A stretch of 62,320 nt of DNA from Proteiniborus ethanoligenes (GTDB taxonomy: Bacteria; Bacillota; Clostridia; Tissierellales; Proteiniboraceae): contig NZ_FNQE01000025.1 in the NCBI RefSeq assembly GCF_900107485.1, positions 1 to 62,320 of the forward strand. Reading direction: 5' to 3'. Below the pieces are notes generated by a model. The model saw only the letters and a list, made by a program, of their open reading frames with translations, did not search any database and was not told the DNA's origin. Each line of letters opens with the position of its first letter. Positions within the stretch are counted from its first letter, which is position 1. The translations under genes and the position numbers were made by a program. This document shows positions 19,189-31,202 of this stretch, one piece after another.

Positions 19189-19792
19189 TGATGGTTTGAT
19201 AAGAGATAGCTTGAAAATACTTCTGGGCTTAGAGTCTGATATAGAAGTAGTGGGTATTGCATCTAATGGACAAGAAGCCTTTGATTTATGCGGAAGAATT
19301 AGACCAGATATAGTTCTTATGGACATAAGAATGCCGATAATGGATGGAGTATTAGGTACAAAGCTTATAAAAGAACATTTTAGCCATACCAAAGTAATAA
19401 TATTAACAACCTTTAAGGATGACGAATACATAAGAGAAGCAATAAAGAACGGAGCGGAAGGTTATATTTTGAAAAATCAATCCTCTGATAGTATTGTAGA
19501 TAGCTTAAGGGCAGTATATAGAGGGAATACAGTATTAGATAAGGAAATTGCAGATACTTTAACCTCAATGATAAAGGATAAACCGGATAAAAAGAATGAT
19601 GTAGATTACGATTTTGGAAACAGAGAACTAGAAATATTAAAACTAATATCAGAAGGCCTATCTAATAAAGAGATAGGAGCTCGGCTTTATTTAAGTGAAG
19701 GTACTGTTAGAAATTATATAACTGGGCTTTTAGATAAATTAAACTTAAGAGATAGAACCCAGCTGGCTATATTTTATTTAAAGAATATGTAG
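19166..19792 (+). CDS. NarL/FixJ-type response regulator
   Basis: A 208-residue two-component regulator. The receiver domain (1-120) has the acidic triad Asp7-Asp8 and phosphoacceptor Asp53 (LMDIRMP), Thr near 83 and Lys near 105. A LuxR-type helix-turn-helix follows (about 145-205, 'LSNKEIGARLYLSEGTVRNY'). The start is TTG at 19166 with AGGAGG 8 bases upstream, inside the end of the kinase gene. It is the cognate partner of that kinase. The likely target is the promoter of the exporter operon near 14750-14810, but I could not recognise a binding site there. Confidence 0.93.
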   Translation: MKVLIVDDDGLIRDSLKILLGLESDIEVVGIASNGQEAFDLCGRIRPDIVLMDIRMPIMDGVLGTKLIKEHFSHTKVIILTTFKDDEYIREAIKNGAEGYILKNQSSDSIVDSLRAVYRGNTVLDKEIADTLTSMIKDKPDKKNDVDYDFGNRELEILKLISEGLSNKEIGARLYLSEGTVRNYITGLLDKLNLRDRTQLAIFYLKNM

Positions 19793-19828
19793 AGCAAGAA
19801 TTACTAAAATAATTCTTGCTCTGTTTTT
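19791..19828 (+). terminator. Terminator of the exporter/two-component operon
   Basis: A 13-bp stem (AGAGCAAGAATTA with TAATTCTTGCTCT) is followed by GTTTTTA. The stem begins within the stop codon of the response regulator gene. Confidence 0.85.
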
Positions 19829-19852
19829 ATACGAATAGAAAAGTTCTAATTT

Positions 19853-20545
19853 TTATTCTGAAATATTTCTGATGGGTATATTATTTTGGACCATCAAGCC
19901 TGTAACCTGCCTCTTTAACTCACCATTAGCATGAAAGACTATTTTGCCAATACTATTTACTAGGTAAAGCTCTATACGATCAGAATATATAAAATAATTT
20001 TCAATATCATTATAGCTATAATACCCTGAATCATTGTGTATATATACGTTTAATCTAAAGGGTATTTCAATTCTAGCATCAAAGCCTGTTATTAATAAGC
20101 CATTTCTTTGAAAAAATATTTTAGTGTTTTTATTAGATTTTCTCAACAGCATTTGTATAAAGAAAACAGAACCTATAAAAAGCATAATTCTTATTAATAA
20201 TGTGTAATCAAAAATAATTCCCCTCAATAAAGGTAATAAATAAAAAAATATTAAGAGTAGATAAAATATTATTTTTTCCCTCATAATAAACTTGCTTATA
20301 GATACAGATAGTAGAGTAGTATTAGAGTCTAAAGCCTTTTTGTGGAATAGATATCTTATAAGTCCTTGCAACAAAGCAAAAGATATAAGTACTAAAGTGC
20401 TAAAAAAAGGAATCACTATATTGATTACTATATTTTCATTCATAGAACTAATGACTGGGCTTATAACTAGCGAAAATGCAGATATTATAAATAGAGAAAG
20501 AAAGAAGGTTAAGAAAGAAATCACAGTCTTTTTAGTAAGAGACAT
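19853..20545 (-). CDS. Membrane protein of unknown function
   Basis: A 230-residue protein I do not recognise. Four hydrophobic segments are visible (about 7-32, 40-62, 92-114 and 118-135), followed by a soluble C-terminal domain of about 90 residues with alternating polar and aromatic residues ('YSYNDIENYFIYSDRIELYL'). That pattern suggests a small beta domain resembling the PH-like domains behind membrane segments in bacterial DUF proteins. The start ATG has AGGAGGT upstream. The gene is convergent with the exporter operon and divergent from uvrC. No function is proposed. Confidence 0.7.
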   Translation of the reverse strand: MSLTKKTVISFLTFFLSLFIISAFSLVISPVISSMNENIVINIVIPFFSTLVLISFALLQGLIRYLFHKKALDSNTTLLSVSISKFIMREKIIFYLLLIFFYLLPLLRGIIFDYTLLIRIMLFIGSVFFIQMLLRKSNKNTKIFFQRNGLLITGFDARIEIPFRLNVYIHNDSGYYSYNDIENYFIYSDRIELYLVNSIGKIVFHANGELKRQVTGLMVQNNIPIRNISE

Positions 20546-20597
20546 ATTAGACCTCCTATAAAAGTTTCTTTAATCTAAATTATATACAATTTTTCAA

Positions 20598-20626
20598 TTT
20601 AAACAACATAAATGTGGTATTATAAT
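20598..20626 (+). promoter_or_regulatory. Possible uvrC promoter
   Basis: TATAAT at 20621-20626 with a weak -35 TTTAAA 17 bp upstream, 35 bases before the uvrC start. No LexA box is visible here. Confidence 0.4.
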
Positions 20627-20660
20627 TATATAATATGAAAGCTACAAAGGGTGAAAATCA

Positions 20661-22535
20661 TTGTTTAATATAGAAGAAAAGCTTAAAAAGCTACCAGATC
20701 AGCCTGGGGTATATTTGATGAAGGACAAAGAAGAGCAAATAATATATGTGGGCAAGGCAATATCTTTGAAAAAAAGAGTGAGACAATACTTCCAATCATC
20801 AAAAAATCATACTCCAAAGGTCAATGCTATGGTAAAAAACATAGAGGAGTTTGAGTATATAATTACGGACACAGAAGTAGAGGCTCTTATACTTGAGGCA
20901 AATTTAATAAAAAAGCATAAGCCTAAGTATAATATTTTATTGAGAGATGATAAGCAGTATCCGTATATTAAGGTAACTACAAATGAAAAATTTCCAAGAG
21001 TGATAAAGACTAGAAATATACTAAAGGATGGGGCAAAGTATTTTGGACCTTATACTAGTGGTGGCGCTGTAAATGACACCCTAGAAATAATAAATAATCT
21101 TTATCCTCTAAGAACCTGTAGAATGAACTTTGATAAAAACGAAAGAAGACAAAGACCTTGTCTCAACTACTATATTGGTAGATGTCTTGGACCCTGTCAT
21201 TATGACGTAGATGAGAAAAAATACATGGGAATGATAGATGAAATATTACTATTTTTAAATGGCAGAGAAGAAAAGCTAATTGAGGTTATGGAAGAAAAAA
21301 TGAAGGAAGCAGCTAAAAGCTTAGATTATGAAAGTGCTGCAAAATATAGAGATAAGATAAATTCATTAAATCTTATATTAGAAAAACAAAAGATAGTTTC
21401 CCATACTTTAATAGACCAAGACATAATAGGAATGGCTACAGGAATAGATGAGGCATGCGTTCAGGTTTTCTTTGTTAGAGGAGGAAAGGTTACAGGAAGA
21501 GAGCATTTTATTCTAAAGGATACTGAATACCTTGAAAGAGGAGAAATACTTAGCTCTTTTATCAAACAGTTTTATATAGGAACCTCCTATACTCCTAAAG
21601 AAATACTTGTAGAAGATGAATTCGAGGACATGGAGGCTGTTAGTAGCTGGCTTAGTGAAAAAAGAGGCTCAAAGGTAAGTGTAAAGGTACCTAAGCGAGG
21701 AGAAAAAAATCTCCTAGTTGAAATGGTGAGAAAAAATGCTTTAGACATGCTAGTTCAGCATGGAGACAAGCTAAAGAGAAAAATGGACGAAAATCTTAAA
21801 GCCCTAAATGAATTGAAGGAAGCATTACAATTAGATGATATACCTAAGAGAATAGAAGCCTTTGATATTTCAAATATACAAGGAGTAGAATCGGTAGGCT
21901 CAATGGTAGTATTTGAAAATGGACAATCAAAGACTAGTGACTATAGAAGATTTAAAATAAAAACTGTTTTAGGTCCAGATGACTATGGTAGTATGGAGGA
22001 AATTATATATAGAAGATTTAATAGGGGCATTAAAGAAAAGGATTTAATCAAACAAAATATAGCAAGGATAGAGAGCTTCTCAGTATTTCCAGATTTGATT
22101 ATGATGGATGGAGGGAAAGGTCAGGTAAATGTGGCTAAGAGAGTATTAAATGAACTTGGACTCAATATACCTGTTTGTGGTTTAGTAAAGGATGATTTTC
22201 ATAAAACCAGAGCCTTAACATATGAAGATATAGAAATAGAACTAACTACAAATAGCTCTGGGTTTAAGCTTATAACCAGAATACAAGACGAAGCCCATAG
22301 ATTTGCTATTAATTATCATAGAAGCCTTAGGGATAAGAAAATGATTAGATCTATACTCGATGATATAAAAGGAATTGGAGATAAGAGAAAGAAAGCACTT
22401 TTAAAAGCCTTTGGCTCTATAGATAACATTAAAAAAGCCACTGTTGAAGAGCTGGCATCCGTTGAAGGTATGAATAAGCTGGCAGCCCAACAAGTATCTG
22501 ATTTTTTCAGGGCACAAAATACAAGAAAAGGATAA
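20661..22535 (+). CDS. uvrC: Excinuclease ABC subunit UvrC
   Basis: The nuclease that makes both incisions in nucleotide excision repair. Domains in order: GIY-YIG nuclease (residues about 12-95, with GVYLM and IYVGKA), a Cys-rich region (CLNYYIGRCLGPC near 170), a UVR UvrB-binding helix pair (about 205-240), the RNase H-like nuclease domain (about 390-540, with DISNIQG and DGGKGQ), and tandem helix-hairpin-helix motifs at the end. At 624 residues it is full length. The start is TTG 20661 behind AAAGGGTG. hprK follows after 10 bp, so they are co-transcribed. Confidence 0.98.
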   Translation: MFNIEEKLKKLPDQPGVYLMKDKEEQIIYVGKAISLKKRVRQYFQSSKNHTPKVNAMVKNIEEFEYIITDTEVEALILEANLIKKHKPKYNILLRDDKQYPYIKVTTNEKFPRVIKTRNILKDGAKYFGPYTSGGAVNDTLEIINNLYPLRTCRMNFDKNERRQRPCLNYYIGRCLGPCHYDVDEKKYMGMIDEILLFLNGREEKLIEVMEEKMKEAAKSLDYESAAKYRDKINSLNLILEKQKIVSHTLIDQDIIGMATGIDEACVQVFFVRGGKVTGREHFILKDTEYLERGEILSSFIKQFYIGTSYTPKEILVEDEFEDMEAVSSWLSEKRGSKVSVKVPKRGEKNLLVEMVRKNALDMLVQHGDKLKRKMDENLKALNELKEALQLDDIPKRIEAFDISNIQGVESVGSMVVFENGQSKTSDYRRFKIKTVLGPDDYGSMEEIIYRRFNRGIKEKDLIKQNIARIESFSVFPDLIMMDGGKGQVNVAKRVLNELGLNIPVCGLVKDDFHKTRALTYEDIEIELTTNSSGFKLITRIQDEAHRFAINYHRSLRDKKMIRSILDDIKGIGDKRKKALLKAFGSIDNIKKATVEELASVEGMNKLAAQQVSDFFRAQNTRKG

Positions 22536-22545
22536 GGAGGAGAAC

Positions 22546-23475
22546 ATGAAGTCAGTATCTATTGATAAATTAATAGAAGATTTAGGATTAGAGGTTATTC
22601 ATAAATCAGATAATCCTATAACAGAAATAACTAGGAGTGAGCTAAGCAGAATAGGTCTTCAGATTGTTGGTTTTTTTAAATATTTTGGCTATAAAAGAAT
22701 TCAAATTATCGGAAACGTGGAATGGCACTTTTTAGCCGGACTTGAGAAAAAAGTTAGAGCGAATAGACTAGACACTATTTTTCAGTATCCATTACCTGCA
22801 GTAATATTTACTAGAAATCTAGAAATATTTGATGAGGTCATTGATGCAGCAAAAAAGTATAACAAAACTATATTAAGAACAGAAATGACTACTACCAAAT
22901 TTATAAACAGATTAATTAATTATCTTGACGATGCATTGGCTCCTCAAATAACCATGCATGGTGTATTAGTGGAAGTTTATGGCATGGGAATATTGATAAC
23001 AGGTGAAAGTGGTGTAGGGAAAAGTGAAACTGCTCTTGAACTAGTAAAAAGAGGACATAGACTTATTGCAGATGATGCTGTTGAAATTAAAAAGGTTGGG
23101 GAGGATTTGCTTATAGGCGAATCTCCAGAGCTTATTAGGCATTTTCTTGAAATAAGAGGTCTAGGAATATTAGATATAGAAAGATTGTATGGAATAGGCG
23201 CAGTGAAGAAATGGGAGGCTATAGACTTAGTTGTAGAGCTTGAAGATTGGGATTCTCAAAAAGAATATGATAGATTAGGATTAGATGACGAATATATAGA
23301 TATTTTAGGGAAACAAGTATTGAAGCTTACTATACCAGTGAGGCCTGGACGGAATGTTGCTATGATTCTTGAGGTGGCTACAAGAAATACAAGACAAAAG
23401 CAATTTGGATATAGTGCAGCTACAGAGCTAGATAGAAGGCTAATGCAGGAGCTTGAAAAGAAAAAGCAGAAATAA
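22546..23475 (+). CDS. hprK: HPr kinase/phosphorylase
   Basis: Phosphorylates Ser46 of HPr when glycolytic intermediates are abundant and reverses this with phosphate, making HPr the corepressor signal for catabolite control. The P-loop GESGVGKS is at residues 153-160 and the family signature 'IRGLGILDIERLYG' near 200-215. The N-terminal domain (1-130) is present, and 309 residues is normal. The start ATG has AAGGAGG upstream, directly after uvrC. Its substrate HPr is encoded 16.6 kb downstream and retains Ser46. Confidence 0.97.
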   Translation: MKSVSIDKLIEDLGLEVIHKSDNPITEITRSELSRIGLQIVGFFKYFGYKRIQIIGNVEWHFLAGLEKKVRANRLDTIFQYPLPAVIFTRNLEIFDEVIDAAKKYNKTILRTEMTTTKFINRLINYLDDALAPQITMHGVLVEVYGMGILITGESGVGKSETALELVKRGHRLIADDAVEIKKVGEDLLIGESPELIRHFLEIRGLGILDIERLYGIGAVKKWEAIDLVVELEDWDSQKEYDRLGLDDEYIDILGKQVLKLTIPVRPGRNVAMILEVATRNTRQKQFGYSAATELDRRLMQELEKKKQK

Positions 23476-23557
23476 ATATATCCTATATTTTAATAAGTAA
23501 ATCAATAAATATTTTAAAACTAAGACATTTTTGTAATATTTATTGGTATTAGTTTTA

Positions 23558-23586
23558 TTGACTTTAATTAAATAGTTTAATATACT
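23558..23586 (+). promoter_or_regulatory. Strong promoter of the pyruvate:ferredoxin oxidoreductase gene
   Basis: TTGACT at 23558-23563 and TATACT at 23581-23586 are spaced by exactly 17 bp. Each hexamer is one base off consensus. This fits the high expression expected for a central fermentation enzyme. Confidence 0.78.
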
Positions 23587-23624
23587 AAGTATAAGGGATA
23601 TATTGTATACAGTATTTTTAATAA

Positions 23625-27164
<3,540 letters not shown>

Positions 27165-27187
27165 GATAAAAATAAATAAAAAGCTAA

Positions 27188-27230
27188 GGCCGCTGGAAAA
27201 TTCAATAAATAGAATTTTTCAGCGGCTTTT
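27188..27230 (+). terminator. Terminator of the PFOR gene
   Basis: GCCGCTGGAAAATTC pairs with GAATTTTTCAGCGGC around an 8-base loop, followed by TTTTC. Confidence 0.85.
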
Positions 27231-27331
27231 CTTGCTCTTGCTTATTAATTAAAGGATTTCCAAAAAGCAAAGCGAATAAATGATATATTACTTATAATAG
27301 AATAAAACATTAAGACAAGGAGAGATTATTA

Positions 27332-28261
27332 ATGAAAATACCAGTTATTATTGATACAGACCCAGGTATGGATGATGCAATAGCAATATTTCTAGCATTT
27401 TCATCAGATAAGCTAGACATAAAAGCATTAACTACAGTAGCAGGAAATATTCCATTAGAAAGAACTACAAGAAATGCATTAGATTTAGTTAGGTATATAG
27501 AGGCGGAAACAAAAGTAGCACAGGGAGCTCACAGACCACTAATTAAAACCTTAGAAACTGCTGAATGGGTACATGGAAATACTGGATTAGGAACTTTAAT
27601 ATTACCTGAAAGTCCTAATGATGTATATTATAAAAAAGCCTGGAATACCATTTATGAGGAAGCACAAGCTTGTGATGGAAAGCTTCAATTAATATGCTTA
27701 GGACCACTTACAAATATAGCTATTACTTTAATGGTGCACCCAGATATAAAGGATAAAATTGAAAAAATTACACTGATGGGAGGTTCATCTTACTTAGGAA
27801 ACACTACCCCATCAGCAGAATTTAACATATATGTAGATGCGGAAGCAGCGGATATAGTTTTTAAATCAGGAATACCTATTACAATGGTGACCTTAGATGC
27901 TACTAATAAGTCAATAGTAAAGGAAAATGAAATTAGAGAAATTTGTTCAATAGAAAGTAGGGTGTCTTCTGCAGTAAAAGAGCTATTATATTTTAATGCT
28001 GATTTTCGTAAAAGATCCTCTGGTCTAGATGGTGCTATAATACATGATGCATTAGCAGTAGCTACAGTTATAGAACCTGATATTATAGAAAAGGGAAACT
28101 ATCATGTAGGTATTGAGACAGAAGGAAAATTGACTTATGGCAGAACAGTTATAGATATGGAAAGAGTAACTAAAAACAACCCTAACGCAGAGGTGTCTTT
28201 AGGATTAGATAGAGAAAAATTTGTTGAAATGTTTAAGGATATGATGAAAGCATATATATAA
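27332..28261 (+). CDS. Nucleoside hydrolase (inosine/uridine-preferring type)
   Basis: Cleaves the N-glycosidic bond of ribonucleosides to give base and ribose for salvage or catabolism. The N-terminal calcium-binding signature DTDPGMDD is at residues 7-14. The conserved active-site regions 'GPLTNIA' near 132 and 'AEFNIYVDAEAA' near 168, and the late His in 'IIHDALAV' near 240, are all present. At 309 residues it is normal. The start ATG has AAGGAGAG upstream. It is a single gene with a downstream terminator. Which base it prefers cannot be read from sequence. Confidence 0.93.
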   Translation: MKIPVIIDTDPGMDDAIAIFLAFSSDKLDIKALTTVAGNIPLERTTRNALDLVRYIEAETKVAQGAHRPLIKTLETAEWVHGNTGLGTLILPESPNDVYYKKAWNTIYEEAQACDGKLQLICLGPLTNIAITLMVHPDIKDKIEKITLMGGSSYLGNTTPSAEFNIYVDAEAADIVFKSGIPITMVTLDATNKSIVKENEIREICSIESRVSSAVKELLYFNADFRKRSSGLDGAIIHDALAVATVIEPDIIEKGNYHVGIETEGKLTYGRTVIDMERVTKNNPNAEVSLGLDREKFVEMFKDMMKAYI

Positions 28262-28275
28262 GGTATATCGAAAGT

Positions 28276-28307
28276 CGAGCAGTTTAGTTCAAATGCTCGG
28301 TTTTTTT
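28276..28307 (+). terminator. Terminator of the nucleoside hydrolase gene
   Basis: A CGAGCA/TGCTCG stem with a 12-base loop is followed by G and seven Ts. Confidence 0.75.
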
Positions 28308-28315
28308 AGGTGGAG

Positions 28316-28367
28316 TACCAGTAGGACGGCTTATTATAACTGGTATGTTAGCCTTGTTTGCCAAGGC
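28316..28367. repeat. Two tandem short hairpins of unknown role
   Basis: TACCAGT (28316-28322) pairs with ACTGGTA (28339-28345). Six bases on, GCCTTG (28351-28356) pairs with CAAGGC (28362-28367). They lie just after the terminator and 80 bp before the acetyltransferase gene. Neither is followed by a T-run. I do not recognise a riboswitch class. Confidence 0.35.
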
Positions 28368-28446
28368 AATAAATAGGTTATAATATTAAATGTTCAAAAT
28401 AAAAATATTATACAATAGTTAAAATTAATTATAGGGGCTGACAATA

Positions 28447-28914
28447 TTGGGTGAACAAAAGGAAATAGATAAATGCATTCAGAAGGCGAATAAAGCAATT
28501 TTAAATGATTGGGTTAAAATGGGTATTCAATTATGGCCAGATTACCTAGAGAATGAATTAAAGGACATTTTTCTAGGAATTTTAGGCTCAGATAAGGAAG
28601 AATGCTTTTTATATTATTTAGATAATGAATATGTAGGATTTATTAATGTTTCTATTAGAAATGATTATGTAAATGGCTCTGAATCAAGTCCAGTAGGTTA
28701 TGTTGAAGGTATTTATGTAAAACCAGAACATAGGAATAGAAACATAGCAAGAAAATTAGTAAGGGCAGGAGAATTATGGGCAAGTGGCAGAGGCTGTAAA
28801 CAAATGGCTTCTGATATTTTAATAGATAATAATATTAGCTATGACTTTCACAAAAAGGTTGGGTTTAATGAAGTAGAAAGAGTTATTTGTTTTATTAAAG
28901 ACATCAATGACTGA
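28447..28914 (+). CDS. GNAT acetyltransferase resembling aminoglycoside 6'-N-acetyltransferases
   Basis: A 155-residue GNAT-fold enzyme transferring acetyl from acetyl-CoA. The layout follows the AAC(6')-I group: Trp-Met..Leu-Trp-Pro near residues 20-30, 'YVGFINVSIR' near 60, 'GYVEGIYVKPEHR' near 80-92, the CoA-binding segment 'RNRNIARKLV' near 93-102, 'GCKQMASD' near 115 and 'YDFHKKVGF' near 130. The CoA loop reads R-N-R-N-I-A where Gly is more usual. The start is TTG at 28447, behind a modest AGGGG site. It is a single gene ended by a hairpin. Family resemblance is strong, but an in vivo role in resistance is inference, since chromosomal AAC(6')-like proteins may have other amine substrates. 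Confidence 0.8.
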   Translation: MGEQKEIDKCIQKANKAILNDWVKMGIQLWPDYLENELKDIFLGILGSDKEECFLYYLDNEYVGFINVSIRNDYVNGSESSPVGYVEGIYVKPEHRNRNIARKLVRAGELWASGRGCKQMASDILIDNNISYDFHKKVGFNEVERVICFIKDIND

Positions 28915-28983
28915 TTCTTACTTTTATAGCATTATTGATACGTTTTCAAGTTTAATTTCTTAGGCTAATATAGGATTTGAAAA

Positions 28984-29008
28984 GGAGAGGCTAATTTAGC
29001 CTCTTTCT
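28984..29008 (+). terminator. Probable terminator of the acetyltransferase gene
   Basis: AGAGGCTA pairs with TAGCCTCT over a 3-base loop, followed by TTCTTA. The T-tract is short. Confidence 0.6.
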
Positions 29009-29100
29009 TAATGTATTAATAATTCCATAGAGCATTATTTACTTAATTATCCTGTTTAAATACTCATATTAGTAGCAAAATAAAATAAAAAGGTGATTTT

Positions 29101-29640
29101 ATGTCTATAAACGAAAAATTTATTATCAATCTTCAGGGAAAGTCTTTTGTAACCTATGAAGGTCTTTTGGATTTAGCACATCAGAAGAGTTTAAAATCAA
29201 TACAGGTTGAGCTTATTCAGGTACCATCAAAGGATAACAACATGACAGCCATTTGCAAGGCAGTTGTAGTTGCGGAAAATGGAACCTTTGTAGATTATGG
29301 CGATGCAAGTCCTATGTCTGTAAATTCAACTATCCAGCCTCATATTATAAGAATGGCATCTACTCGTGCAAAAGCAAGAGCTTTAAGAGACCTTACTAAT
29401 GTAGGTATGACATCAATAGAGGAAATAAATATTGAAGGTGTAAGTGAGGATAAAAATCTTGAATTTGATGATTTTAGCTCTGAGGATTACTTTGTTGAGC
29501 CTCCTACTAGAAGACAGATAGAGACAATAAAGAAGCTATCAGACGATTTAAGAAAGGATATTGATATAACATCATTAAGTAAAAAAAGTGCAGGAACATT
29601 AATTTCCAGTTTGTTAGAAGAAAAACATAAAAGGCATTAA
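29101..29640 (+). CDS. Hypothetical protein with a Rad52/DdrA-like single-strand-annealing motif
   Basis: A 179-residue soluble protein. The N-terminal 115 residues contain 'LQGKSFVTYEGLLDLAH' near 10-26 and 'MASTRAKARALRDLTNVG' near 82-99. This pair resembles the conserved core of DdrA/Rad52-like and phage annealing proteins, where an Arg-Ala-Lys-Arg-Ala-Leu helix binds DNA. Residues 135-179 are a helical region starting 'PPTRRQIETIKKLS', like the helical tails of recombination proteins. The gene stands alone with GGTGAT upstream and a strong terminator after it. No phage genes are nearby. The family link is from pattern memory only; the function is not established. Confidence 0.5.
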   Translation: MSINEKFIINLQGKSFVTYEGLLDLAHQKSLKSIQVELIQVPSKDNNMTAICKAVVVAENGTFVDYGDASPMSVNSTIQPHIIRMASTRAKARALRDLTNVGMTSIEEINIEGVSEDKNLEFDDFSSEDYFVEPPTRRQIETIKKLSDDLRKDIDITSLSKKSAGTLISSLLEEKHKRH

Positions 29641-29668
29641 GAGCGACTCTTTTTTGAGTCGCTTCTTG
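29641..29668 (+). terminator. Terminator after the Rad52-like hypothetical gene
   Basis: An AGCGACTC/GAGTCGCT stem with a T-rich loop is followed by TCTTG. Confidence 0.75.
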
Positions 29669-29735
29669 ATTTAGAAAGAACTTAATCACATAAAGGACAT
29701 ATACTTAGAATATTTATATTCTAGGGAGTGATAGA

Positions 29736-31070
29736 ATGAAAAGGATTTTTAAAACTATAATATCAATGATTTTAATAGCTTTTATAGTTATGTGGCCCTT
29801 AAATGTTTTTATATATGAACCAGCAAGGCTTGAAGAAATAAATAATAAAAAAACAGAGGCATGGAAGGGCGTAATTCAGCTTTGGGATTTTCCAAGAGTT
29901 GACTCAAAAACAGGTAGCAGATATGGTTGGATACAGGATAAAATAAGAAAATTTGAAAGACAAAATCCAGGTGTTTTTATTGAGCTAACACCATTAGACT
30001 GGAAAAAAGGACCTATAAAGCTTGAGGTAGCACTTAAGACAGACAATTTGCCTGACATAGCACCTATAGGAACAGATTATTTGTATATGGATGGTTCTAT
30101 ATTGGAACCCCTAGATGAATATTTTACTGAAAGTGAAATAAAAGAATTTAAATATTTGGCAATGAGCGCAGTTACAAAGGACGAGAAGATGTGGGGAGTA
30201 CCTTTTATGATGACTACATACTCCCTATTTTTAAATGTAGAGCTGTTTAAGCAAAGAGGAGTAGAGCTTCCCCTAGATGGTAACTGGACTTATGATGAGT
30301 TTGTTGAGAAGATGAAAGCATTAACCTGGGATGAAAATAATGATGGTAAGCTAGACTATTTTGGATTTATTTCTCCCATAAAGCCAGATTACTATAATTT
30401 ATGGGGTATAATATTAAGTGATGGTGCCCATATAGTAAATGAGGAAGGAAAATATTCTTTTTTTGGAGAAAAAGCTGTAAGTGGACTTCAAAAGGCTATT
30501 GACTTAAAGGAAAAACATAATGTGACACCTGAGAGCTTTGGGATATGTGATGAAAACGAGGCCTGGGACTTATTTTTTAACAAAAAAAAGGTAGGAGTTT
30601 ATCCTACAGGCTCCTGGGCTGCGAAAACACTTTTAGAAAGCTACAGCTCTGGAGAAGGCTTTGAATATATGGCAGCAAATTATCCAATAGGTGACAGAAG
30701 GATTCCCATATCCTTAAATAACAGTGTCAGTGCATATGGTGTTTTTAAACAAGAAGATGAAGGCAAGCTTCAAATGTGTATTAAGTTTTTAAAATTCATT
30801 ACTCAAGAAAACCATCAAAGGGAATTAGAAAGGCTAGGTGTATTTCCAGCTAAAAGCAATATAGATGATATATACATAAATGATGCAAATATGAAAAAAA
30901 TTGAAGATTGCTTATCTTATACTATGTCATTGCCTAAGCATAAGAAATGGAAGGAAATAGATAGGATATTGCAAACTCAAATTAGGCTAGCAATTTTAGG
31001 AGATAAAACTGCTGAGGAAGCCATAGAAGAAGCAAGAAAGCAGGTTATACAGTTAAGTGGTGATAAATAA
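29736..31070 (+). CDS. Extracellular solute-binding protein family 1, membrane-anchored orphan
   Basis: A 444-residue protein with the fold pattern of sugar/oligosaccharide-binding proteins of ABC importers ('IRKFERQNPGVFIEL' near 70, 'LPDIAPIGTDYL' near 105, 'WTYDEFVEKMKAL' near 188, 'GSWAAKTL' near 288). The N-terminus has a membrane segment (about 6-26) but no lipobox cysteine, so it is probably held by an uncleaved anchor or released by signal peptidase I. No permease or ATPase gene lies on either side. It may serve a distant transporter, share an ATPase, or act as a sensor. The start ATG has GGGAGTG upstream. Confidence 0.85.
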   Translation: MKRIFKTIISMILIAFIVMWPLNVFIYEPARLEEINNKKTEAWKGVIQLWDFPRVDSKTGSRYGWIQDKIRKFERQNPGVFIELTPLDWKKGPIKLEVALKTDNLPDIAPIGTDYLYMDGSILEPLDEYFTESEIKEFKYLAMSAVTKDEKMWGVPFMMTTYSLFLNVELFKQRGVELPLDGNWTYDEFVEKMKALTWDENNDGKLDYFGFISPIKPDYYNLWGIILSDGAHIVNEEGKYSFFGEKAVSGLQKAIDLKEKHNVTPESFGICDENEAWDLFFNKKKVGVYPTGSWAAKTLLESYSSGEGFEYMAANYPIGDRRIPISLNNSVSAYGVFKQEDEGKLQMCIKFLKFITQENHQRELERLGVFPAKSNIDDIYINDANMKKIEDCLSYTMSLPKHKKWKEIDRILQTQIRLAILGDKTAEEAIEEARKQVIQLSGDK

Positions 31071-31202
31071 AAAATATAAAATCACCAACTGTTGTTAATT
31101 AATATAAAAAAAGATATACTAAAAGCTAGAAACATAACCCTATCTCTATATGTCAGAGAAGGTATAATATAAAGATTTTCATTTAGAATGGAGCTGATAT
31201 AA

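Noticed and set aside
20551-20660. A LexA box ahead of uvrC
   Set aside because: I looked for GAAC-N4-GTTC in the uvrC and uvrA upstream regions and found none.
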